Assembly (NCBI GenBank): GCA_001247695.2
Contig: LGRX02015299.1
Coordinates: forward strand, 1 to 32,431
Length of the DNA stretch: 32,431 nt
Direction: 5' to 3'
From: Cymbomonas tetramitiformis
Taxonomy: Eukaryota; Chlorophyta; Pyramimonadophyceae; Pyramimonadales; Pyramimonadaceae
The first letter of the stretch is position 1; every line of letters starts with the position of its first letter. The notes beneath the pieces were generated by a model. That model ran no database searches, was not told the origin of the DNA, and worked only from the letters and a program-made list of their open reading frames with translations. Below are positions 8,837 to 16,019 of the stretch, one piece after another. A program made the position numbers and the translations under genes.

Positions 8837-11800
8837 TCAAATGTGGGCTTGCTCAGCATACTGGGTCGTATCACCATCTGCCATGAACTTGCCCAAACTG
8901 AAAGTGAACATACCAATGCCTTCACCTTCTCCGCCTTGTAACATTCTGGCTCTGATCAATGGGTTCTTGAACACCAAGACCCACATACACCTGCGGCCAA
9001 TAGGTCCATGTTCCAGATGCCCAATCACATGCAAGCGTCCTGTCTGACTCAATCGTCTGAAGTACGCAGCCCTGCTCTCGGTCATGTCTGTTAAATAGTA
9101 AGATGGAACATGGACACATGCCACCACACGACTGGCCATTACTGCCAACGGGAACGCGATATCCAGCGCTGCGAACCAAGGCGAAGTCACCACTGCGTCA
9201 CAGACACCATACTTCTCCTTCCATATGCGATAATTACCCGGCTGAAGTGCATCATGCGCCTCAGGCCAACCCAACTGAGAGTTCCAGTCATTGTTCATGA
9301 ATCTCAACTGCGGCCATTGCTCTACCATCACCTCACTGATGACCCCAGTGCCTGCCCACGGGTCCCACACGCCATTGACGGACTTCCAGTCCACCTCTGT
9401 CGCCAAACGCCTCACCTCAGAGGGCACTGTGATAACCAGTTCGAGCCCCCACTGCAGCGCGCTGGCTTCTTTCACCTGAGCCTTGGTCATGTGCCTCAAC
9501 TCTCCTCGTCTTTCAACTTCTTCTTCAGCCAGCGCAGGCATAAGAGGTGCATCCCTCAGATGTCTTGCCATGGCCTTCTGTTCCCGATATTTCTTGCTCA
9601 GCACCGTGCGATGCCCCTCATTCCAATGCCCTGGCATGAATATCTGCACAGCCTCAGAGAGCTTGTCCTGTCTTCCCCAGTCAATCTGATCAGGCATGCC
9701 CAAGAACATGTCCTCCTCCTTCAACAGCATCTCTCTCGATGAAATGGCATGCCAAGGCTGGAACTTGTCTCCCTTCACCACCCGACGAGGACCCACGTCT
9801 GCTGGCAACAGGCGCATCTCCGCCGACAGCTTCTCATTCAATTGCTGCTCCTTCATGCCCAATTTGTCCTCTAGGGCACCAGAGCTCTCGTCTTTCTGGG
9901 TCTGCACCTCGGCATTGGCGGCTTGCCTCCCCGTGCCTGAGCACACGGGGCATAGCCACTCGCCTTCTGGTACTCCATCCAGTGCTGGGGTCAAACACCA
10001 CAAGTGATACCCCCTGTTGCACGTGTCACACAACAGCATCTCTGCCTCCCCATCGGTCTTCCTGCAAACTTCACATGCTAGGTGCTTACTGGGAACGGCT
10101 GCACTGCAGTCATACTGATCCTTCACCTGTAGGTGACATGGCGCGATGCTCTGCACGGTGCTCTTCTCTCTTAACTTGGTGGCGTCCTCAAGCACCACCA
10201 CACCATCTCGCTGTATCTTGACCAGCTTCAGGATGGCGGATTTGGTCGCGACTTCCATGCCGCTGCGGGGCTTCTGCCTGATATAGACGAAATCACCCAC
10301 CTTGAACTGGTGTGGACTAGGCTCGTAGCCCCCACCCCTTCTCCTTTCGTAATGTAATGTGTCACGATGCTGTGCGACCTCCAGGCTGCAACCAGCGTGT
10401 ACCATCAATCGCCTCACCACCTGTGCTCTCTGGTGGAGGTCCTTGACTCTGGCATCCTTCTCATCTTCGACCTCAACAGCAAAATCTATGCTGGGTGCCC
10501 GTTTCAAATCAGGCGGCACTACTGCCTCTTGGGCGAACAACATGGTGAACGGCGCCACCCCCGTGGACTCCTGGCGTGCTGCATTATAGCTCAGCACCAG
10601 TGGCCAAAGCTGCTCATCCCACTCATAATCGAGACCCTTCTCCAAGGCAAGCTTCTTAAAGCAGAACTTCATAGTGCGTACCACTCGCTCGGTCAGCCCA
10701 TTGCCTTCTGGTGAGTCTGGCGAGGTGACTCGCCGGTCAATCAGGCAATCTCTGCACAACTGCTTGAACTCGCCTTCAAACTCCTTACCTCCATCCACCA
10801 AGCATTCTGCTGGCGCACCAAACACAGCCAGGACATGACTGCGAAATGCCGCTGCGATGGTGCTCGCCTCCTTGTCGGGAATGGGCACGCAGACTATGAA
10901 CCTGGTGTAGTGCTCGGTCATGATGAGCACTCGGTTGTTGCCAGACTTGGTCTCTCTCCTCGAGGGCCATGCCAGATCCAGCGACCAGCGATACATGAAC
11001 GACACGATCTCAAGGGGGGACAAACATGCCTCCTCTCTCGCATAATGAGTCTTCACACGCTGACAGGTCTCACACTGAGTGACCACAGCCTCCACGTCTT
11101 TCTTCAAATCGGCCCACCAATGGCGCTGCCACAAAAGATGCTGCGTCCGCCTTATGCCCCAATGTCCCGTTCTGGAGTGGTATTCCTTGACCAACGCGAG
11201 ACGGTCAGCAGGCTTAGGTATTCTCACCTCCTTGCCCGACATAGTGACCATGTAGATCTCGTCCGTGGCCTCGTCCCATCGATGTCGTGCTGCTCGCCTC
11301 CTTACTCGACGAACTTCCTCTTCGGGCAACCTCACTCTACCATTGGACTTCAACCATCTGAGGCACCATGCATCATCGTGTACATCTCGATGCTTGTCAC
11401 GATCTACCTGCTGCTCGGCCACGCTGGCCATCAGGTCCTCGAACCTGGTGGTACACGTCAACCTGGGGGGCCTCATCTCTGACTCTCTGGTAGGCGGACT
11501 CCAGGCAGGCACATCCGCGTGCGCTGCTGGGATCGCGCCCTCCTTCACGAAGTGGTTCTCATGCCTCTGACGATACTGCGCCATGGTGTAGAGCTGCCAC
11601 TCGTTCTTCTTCTTCTTCTTGGTTCCAGCCTTCTGTCGCTGGGCTCCAATTCCTTCTGCGCCTTTCTGCCCTTGCGAGCACATTATCCGCAGCTTCTCCT
11701 CCCAGTCGCGATGGGTCATAGTCTTCGCCACCTGCTGGGTGTATGCGTTCGAATTCTCAACCCATTCCGCCAGCAAAGCTTGCCTCTGCTGAAGGTCCGA

Positions 11801-13930
11801 CCTCTCGTGGTCTGCCCAGTTGTTGTCTACAGCGATGGGCTGTCCTGGGGAATTCTCCGCCTCTGGGGATTCCTTGCTGTGAGGAAGCCCCTTCCTGCTT
11901 GCTTCTGCGACTGCCATCAGCAGTTCCATTGCTCTGCGATCCATGGCCAGGCCCAGAATGCTCGCCAATTCTACGTCGCTTAGGCCGTCGGCCATGCGTA
12001 GCTCACTTGCGCTGTAGCCCATGGCTCGCGTCTTCTCTTCGAGGTTAACTTCTCGAGATTCTTCCTCGGCGTCTTCGCCGTCCTGGTTGCGCACCACGGT
12101 GCCCATCCTCGCTCTTCTGAACGCTCTTGACCCTTGCGTCGCCATGATGGTGGGTAATGCCCTCAATGGTTCTCCCACCACGTTCACCACGTAGTGAGGC
12201 GCGCGGTCTGTCCTTATCACTGGCCTGGGATGCCAGCCCTTGCATATGATTGACGATACAATTCGTCCTTCTGGTCTCACCACCTTGCTCATGACGGAGC
12301 GAAACTGGTGGCTCTGGAACAAGTTGCTCCAATACGCCCGCAACCGATGTGCGTAGGCGCCTGCTTGTGCTGCATCAAAGGACACTGGTCTACCAATGAC
12401 GCTGGCAATGTACGGGAACACCTCGTCCCTGATCTTGGTTCCAGGTCTGTGCGACAACGGAGAAACATTTTCCAGGATATAACCTGGAGGCCTCTGCCGC
12501 TGCAGCTGCTGGAGTGTGGACAGAAGCCTGACCACTTCATAAAATAATTTGCTGTGCCTGCCATCCAGGCCTGTGAGTGTTCCAGCAGGGGAGAGATCCT
12601 GACATGGGAACCCACATACCATGACCCACTGGCGTCCTTGAAGAGCTCCTGCTCGTATGAAGTCGGCGCTGGTGGTCTCGCGCAGATCTTGGGGTAAAGC
12701 CCCAAGCTCTATTGCATGGGGCGAGATGAGGTCAGGGTATCGTCTCAGCAATGCCGCACACCTGGCTCTGGCAACCGTCTGACTGCTCGGGGATATGTCC
12801 TGATACAGGTAGCGATCCACCTTCATCCCACTGCGGAGCAACATTTCCAGCCCAGCACATAGGCCTCCACATGGTTCGTAGCACACCACGCCTTCCTGCC
12901 GAGCTTGCGAGAAGAATCGGCTGCTCAGCACCCTGGTGTCGACCTTCTCGGGCTTCAGGATGCGCTCACCTTCAAAGTACTCATTGCTGTACACAGCAGG
13001 GCTTCCCTCGCCATGCGTGCCTCGCGTTGGCCTAACCAGGCTCAGCGCCTTCCAAGCTGCTCTGGCTAGCCTCCCAGAGTCGGTCACCAGCTCGGGCAAG
13101 TCAGTGTCGAACATGTCCCCATGATTGCATTCTAATTCCTCGTGGTAGTGCAAATCGAACAGACGATGCACTGGTCCTGTACCCAGCTGCTCCATGGCAG
13201 CCATCCTGCAGTAGTTGGCAACCTGCACCTCTGGCGTGGCCTCTTCCCCTGGGGAAGCATCCCCAGCCAACATAAGGCACAAGTGGTCACAGAAGTCCTT
13301 CGTGTGAACTTCCCCCACGCCTGCGTGAAACGCAGTCACCTTCTCCCTCTCATGCCTTGCTCCAGTCTCATATGTCGTGGACGGCAGTGGGTAGCGAGAC
13401 GGCACGTCAGCGTTGCTGTTCTTGGCTCCTGGACGGTACTGCACCGTGAAGTCGAACTCCTGCAAGCTGATTGCCCAGCGTAGATGTTGCCCTTGGAGAT
13501 CGGCCTTCTCCATCAGGGTGGTGAGCGGTGAGTGGTCGGTCACCAAGGTGAAGTGGACTCCATGCAAGTACTGCCTCAACGTGCGCACTGCCCATACCAC
13601 TGCGAGCATCTCACCTTTGAAGCTGGCGTACTGTCTCTCCGTTTTACTCAGAGATCGGCTGATTGCCATACAAATGTATTCCTTCCCGTCATCGTCCTTC
13701 TGGCCCAGCACTGCGCCAATGCCATAGGTGCTCCAATCAGTGTACAATATGAGAGGCCTGTCGTAATTGATGGGCCTCAGGCACCTCCCAGAACAGAGAG
13801 CATCCTTAAGTTCTTGGAGTGCTTGATCTTGCTCCTTCCCCCAGGCTGCCTTGATGTCAGTGACCTCCTTCTTGAGCAAGTCGTTGAGAGGGCGGGCCAT
13901 CTCAGAGTAGTTTGGCCCCCCCTGGCTCAC
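8837..13930 (-). CDS. pol part 2: RNase H, C5-MTase, integrase, PHD, MTase
   Basis: 1,697 residues. RNase H is about 55-182 with D65, E107, D132 and D175. The C5-methyltransferase is about 338-672: motif I EPCGGLCAGLE (352-362), catalytic PCQ (C443), ENV (487-489), AHRLRAYWSN (527-536) and a GY/SILGLA end, DNMT3-like in its VDRY and AHRxRxxW signatures. Integrase is about 908-1150: HX4H (918, 923), CX2C (953, 956) and the D985/D1046/E1081 triad. A GPY/F-like module is about 1208-1270. A perfect C4HC3 PHD finger is 1286-1330. A second SAM methyltransferase is about 1480-1665: DPWAGTG (1523-1529), NNDW (1546-1549) and TSPWF (1582-1586), resembling N4-cytosine/N6-adenine enzymes. A Lys-rich tract (771-775) may aid nuclear import. 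The listed start is only the first base of the open frame: the real protein continues from the RT frame across the G7 run at 13916-13922. The stop is TGA, beside the LTR. Confidence 0.88.
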   Translation of the reverse strand: MSQGGPNYSEMARPLNDLLKKEVTDIKAAWGKEQDQALQELKDALCSGRCLRPINYDRPLILYTDWSTYGIGAVLGQKDDDGKEYICMAISRSLSKTERQYASFKGEMLAVVWAVRTLRQYLHGVHFTLVTDHSPLTTLMEKADLQGQHLRWAISLQEFDFTVQYRPGAKNSNADVPSRYPLPSTTYETGARHEREKVTAFHAGVGEVHTKDFCDHLCLMLAGDASPGEEATPEVQVANYCRMAAMEQLGTGPVHRLFDLHYHEELECNHGDMFDTDLPELVTDSGRLARAAWKALSLVRPTRGTHGEGSPAVYSNEYFEGERILKPEKVDTRVLSSRFFSQARQEGVVCYEPCGGLCAGLEMLLRSGMKVDRYLYQDISPSSQTVARARCAALLRRYPDLISPHAIELGALPQDLRETTSADFIRAGALQGRQWVMVCGFPCQDLSPAGTLTGLDGRHSKLFYEVVRLLSTLQQLQRQRPPGYILENVSPLSHRPGTKIRDEVFPYIASVIGRPVSFDAAQAGAYAHRLRAYWSNLFQSHQFRSVMSKVVRPEGRIVSSIICKGWHPRPVIRTDRAPHYVVNVVGEPLRALPTIMATQGSRAFRRARMGTVVRNQDGEDAEEESREVNLEEKTRAMGYSASELRMADGLSDVELASILGLAMDRRAMELLMAVAEASRKGLPHSKESPEAENSPGQPIAVDNNWADHERSDLQQRQALLAEWVENSNAYTQQVAKTMTHRDWEEKLRIMCSQGQKGAEGIGAQRQKAGTKKKKKNEWQLYTMAQYRQRHENHFVKEGAIPAAHADVPAWSPPTRESEMRPPRLTCTTRFEDLMASVAEQQVDRDKHRDVHDDAWCLRWLKSNGRVRLPEEEVRRVRRRAARHRWDEATDEIYMVTMSGKEVRIPKPADRLALVKEYHSRTGHWGIRRTQHLLWQRHWWADLKKDVEAVVTQCETCQRVKTHYAREEACLSPLEIVSFMYRWSLDLAWPSRRETKSGNNRVLIMTEHYTRFIVCVPIPDKEASTIAAAFRSHVLAVFGAPAECLVDGGKEFEGEFKQLCRDCLIDRRVTSPDSPEGNGLTERVVRTMKFCFKKLALEKGLDYEWDEQLWPLVLSYNAARQESTGVAPFTMLFAQEAVVPPDLKRAPSIDFAVEVEDEKDARVKDLHQRAQVVRRLMVHAGCSLEVAQHRDTLHYERRRGGGYEPSPHQFKVGDFVYIRQKPRSGMEVATKSAILKLVKIQRDGVVVLEDATKLREKSTVQSIAPCHLQVKDQYDCSAAVPSKHLACEVCRKTDGEAEMLLCDTCNRGYHLWCLTPALDGVPEGEWLCPVCSGTGRQAANAEVQTQKDESSGALEDKLGMKEQQLNEKLSAEMRLLPADVGPRRVVKGDKFQPWHAISSREMLLKEEDMFLGMPDQIDWGRQDKLSEAVQIFMPGHWNEGHRTVLSKKYREQKAMARHLRDAPLMPALAEEEVERRGELRHMTKAQVKEASALQWGLELVITVPSEVRRLATEVDWKSVNGVWDPWAGTGVISEVMVEQWPQLRFMNNDWNSQLGWPEAHDALQPGNYRIWKEKYGVCDAVVTSPWFAALDIAFPLAVMASRVVACVHVPSYYLTDMTESRAAYFRRLSQTGRLHVIGHLEHGPIGRRCMWVLVFKNPLIRARMLQGGEGEGIGMFTFSLGKFMADGDTTQYAEQAHI
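8936..9493 (-). other. domain: second methyltransferase (TSPWF)
   Basis: Residues about 1480-1665 of the pol frame. A strand-loop with DPWAGTG fits SAM-binding motif I. The order motif I, then acidic NDW, then TSPWF, then a hydrophobic strand fits Rossmann-fold amino-methyltransferases whose catalytic motif is (D/N/S)PP(Y/F/W). The second proline is replaced by W, so activity is not assured. There is no retroelement enzyme normally at this place. Confidence 0.6.
9935..10081 (-). other. domain: PHD finger
   Basis: Residues about 1284-1332 of the pol frame. C1286-C1289, C1301-C1304, H1309-C1312 and C1327-C1330 give an exact C4HC3 spacing with the usual W two residues before the last pair. PHD fingers bind histone H3 tails. 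Here it follows the integrase, the position where many gypsy elements have a chromodomain. Confidence 0.9.
10481..11209 (-). other. domain: integrase
   Basis: Residues about 908-1150. An HHCC zinc-binding head is followed by a D,D(34)E catalytic core ending in the gypsy-like EGNGLTERVVR. All catalytic residues are present, so integration activity could be intact. Confidence 0.92.
11915..12919 (-). other. domain: cytosine-C5 DNA methyltransferase
   Basis: Residues about 338-672, between RNase H and integrase. The catalytic FPCQDL loop and the ENV motif are intact. About 150 residues of linker lie on the RNase H side and about 235 on the integrase side, enough for independent folding. Published work on DNMT-bearing retrotransposons (recalled, not checked) showed de novo CG methylation by such enzymes. 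Confidence 0.88.
13385..13768 (-). other. domain: RNase H
   Basis: Residues about 55-182 of pol part 2. TDWSTYGIGAVLGQ, FKGEMLAVVWAVR, VTDHSPL and NADVPSR carry the four acidic positions of gypsy RNase H. Confidence 0.9.
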
Positions 13931-16019
13931 CCACCAGGCCCTTATAGTAGTTCATCATGCCCAAGATCGAGCGGAGCCCAGTCTTGTCCTGAGGGCTTGG
14001 AAGCTCTTGTATGGCCTTGCATTTGGCTTCTTGCGCGCCAATGGAGTTGTGACCAATGCGATAGCCCAGAAAGTCCACCGTGGCTGCACCAAAGGTGCTC
14101 TTGCCTGCATGCAAACGGATGCCAGCATCCCCCAAGGTGCGAAGTACATCCTCAACATCCTTCAAATGCTGCTCAGGCGTGGAATCCGTATAGACCACTA
14201 CGTCATCGACGTACGCCACCGTGCAATGCTGCAAGTGCCGTAACTCGTAGTCCATGATTCTTACGAACGCAGAAGTAGCTCCAGCTGCACCAAAAGGCAT
14301 CGAGGTGTATTGGTACAGCTGATTCTTCCACCAAAACGCCGTCTTGCTCCTGTCCTCTTCTGTAGCCATGGGAATCTGGTGGAAAGCTTTGGTGGCATCC
14401 AGAGTGGTCTTGAACTTGGCTTTGGCCACCTTCTGGTAGAGCTCCTCTGGTCGGTGCGGCAGCGTGTTGTCTTTGAGGGAGTGTCGATTGACACCCCTGA
14501 GGTCCACGCAGAACCTCGTCTGAGTCCACAGGCCAGTCTCGTGATCCTTCTTGCCAGCTACGACCACGTTGCTCGCATGCCTGCAATGCTTGGCTGCTGG
14601 CTCTATGAAGCCATACTCCAAAAGTTCCTTGCAATGAATATCGATGATTTCCTGCTCGCCCGGACTGTACTTCCTAGGTCTCTGGTAGGCGGCCTTGGAT
14701 TCGTCTACGAAAGGGATGGAGAACGTGTTGTGCTTCGCTTTGCCCTTGTAGCCTTTCAGATCGTGAGGGCTGTTGGCAAAGGTGGTCTTGCACCTGCGAA
14801 GAACATTCCGCATTTCCTCCCAGTGTTCCTCCTTGAAGTCAGGATGTCCTCCAAACGTGGCATTGAGCTCAGTGTCGAGCCACGCTGCCTCGTCCTTGGT
14901 CACTGTCGTGTCACCCAAAGGTTGAAGCTCGTCCAGCACGGTGTACGGCAAGACCTCATCCTGCTCCGCGACGTTGGCCACCCAGCCAGGCTCCCATTGC
15001 CTTGAGGATTGCTGAGCCTCCCAGGAAGTGCAGGGGGACGAACCCCAGGCGCTGCGTGTGGGTGATGTGACACCATAAGTAGGCGCACACTCTGTCATCT
15101 TGCCAGCGACCCATAAGATTCCGCACAAAAGCAGGAAAAATCGCAAAATTCGGTTGAAATGCGCTGCAGCTGCCGGCGAGTGCGAAGCGAAGAAGCACGC
15201 CATGACTCTCCACCCCCCGTGCGCTAAGCGAGTACTCCCACCAGCAGCAGTAAAGATCACGACCGCAAGGACAAGCGCCATGTAGGCGGCTTGTGCGACG
15301 CGATGAAGGCGAAGATTGCGTCGTAGTTGCGCCCAGCGCGCCGCGAAGCGAGGCTTGTCCAACCTGGCGGGCAAAACGGGCAAGTGCACGCGGCCCAACA
15401 AGAAGACTTGTGACCAGCGCAGGGTCGGAATGGTCCATCCGCGGGTACGTTGAACGTGACCGGCGTCAAGCGGGCAACGCGAGGGACCAGAGCCGTGGCA
15501 TGCCACGTCTCCAGCGTAGATCTCGGCACAAACCCAAAGCCAGGCGAGGACCATGAAGAGGAGGAAGATCACACATTGTGACCAGCACGCCAAGGAAATG
15601 ACCACCATCCGAAGGGGCATCACCACCCAATCCCCTGCACGCACGCGGTGCACGCCAGCATAGACCCCCGTGACGCGCAAGGTGAGGAGCCCAACGTACC
15701 AAACGCATGCTAGAGCCCATAAGACCCAGATGTCATAAGATGCACGAAGGGGGCAACGTTGAGCAGTCGACCACCACACGGGCAGCTGGTGCAAAAGCGA
15801 GGGTACGAAACGCCTCCACCAAACTTGAAAGGGGCACCACGACAGGTGCCAAGCTACCGCCTCCCACATCGCCCATATGGCGACCACGGGAACGGGACCG
15901 CGTCCCAACCACCACCAAACCACTGCACTGCCTGCAAACGTGATACACGCTCGCAGGACACCTGGCCGTAAGTGGACCGCCCGTGCAGGCGGCCCACGGC
16001 CACAGCGTCGGTCGTTCAC
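13902..16019 (-). CDS. pol part 1: hydrophobic domain plus reverse transcriptase
   Basis: 705 residues; the frame opens at a GTG overlapping the gag-protease stop. Residues 1-306 are strikingly hydrophobic and W-rich, with about five to seven candidate membrane spans (about 21-39, 43-59, 95-114, 131-168, 244-261, 291-306) separated by Arg-rich loops. Residues about 360-705 are a Ty3/gypsy reverse transcriptase: FCVDLRGVN, LDATKAFHQIP with D541, SMPFGAAGATSAF and the YVDD box (603-606). The frame then ends after GLVGEPGG in a run of seven Gs. With six Gs it would continue into the RNase H frame (PNYSEMARPLNDLL). RT copies element RNA to DNA. The membrane segment is not a usual part of pol in this position. 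Confidence 0.85.
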   Translation of the reverse strand: MNDRRCGRGPPARAVHLRPGVLRACITFAGSAVVWWWLGRGPVPVVAIWAMWEAVAWHLSWCPFQVWWRRFVPSLLHQLPVWWSTAQRCPLRASYDIWVLWALACVWYVGLLTLRVTGVYAGVHRVRAGDWVVMPLRMVVISLACWSQCVIFLLFMVLAWLWVCAEIYAGDVACHGSGPSRCPLDAGHVQRTRGWTIPTLRWSQVFLLGRVHLPVLPARLDKPRFAARWAQLRRNLRLHRVAQAAYMALVLAVVIFTAAGGSTRLAHGGWRVMACFFASHSPAAAAHFNRILRFFLLLCGILWVAGKMTECAPTYGVTSPTRSAWGSSPCTSWEAQQSSRQWEPGWVANVAEQDEVLPYTVLDELQPLGDTTVTKDEAAWLDTELNATFGGHPDFKEEHWEEMRNVLRRCKTTFANSPHDLKGYKGKAKHNTFSIPFVDESKAAYQRPRKYSPGEQEIIDIHCKELLEYGFIEPAAKHCRHASNVVVAGKKDHETGLWTQTRFCVDLRGVNRHSLKDNTLPHRPEELYQKVAKAKFKTTLDATKAFHQIPMATEEDRSKTAFWWKNQLYQYTSMPFGAAGATSAFVRIMDYELRHLQHCTVAYVDDVVVYTDSTPEQHLKDVEDVLRTLGDAGIRLHAGKSTFGAATVDFLGYRIGHNSIGAQEAKCKAIQELPSPQDKTGLRSILGMMNYYKGLVGEPGGAKLL
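13916..13922 (-). other. G7 run that breaks pol
   Basis: Seven Cs on the plus strand separate the RT frame from the RNase H frame. Dropping one base joins them at EPGG/PNYSEM. It is either a one-base expansion in this copy, a sequencing homopolymer error or, less likely, a programmed shift. Confidence 0.7.
16016..16019 (-). other. gag/pol one-base overlap, possible -1 frameshift
   Basis: The gag-protease frame ends TGG TGA. The pol frame reads the last G of TGG as its first base (GTG A). Ribosomes stepping back one base would fuse the two proteins, as in many retroelements. I see no classic slippery heptamer directly at the stop, so an indel is also possible. Confidence 0.45.

Noticed and set aside
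8427..8925. Minus-strand open frames in the LTR region (8427-8699, 8665-8925)
   Set aside because: They fall in duplicated LTR sequence, differ between copies by frame, and have no motif.
11915..12919. DNMT as an independent host gene inserted in pol
   Set aside because: It is in one uninterrupted frame with RNase H and integrase, without introns, its own start or a stop, so it is an integral part of the polyprotein.
9110..14257. Several plus-strand open frames of 150-240 codons (for example 9110-9742, 10835-11482, 13532-14257) opposite pol
   Set aside because: They lie entirely antisense to strongly motif-supported pol domains and are low in recognisable motifs. GC-rich coding DNA commonly leaves such shadow frames.
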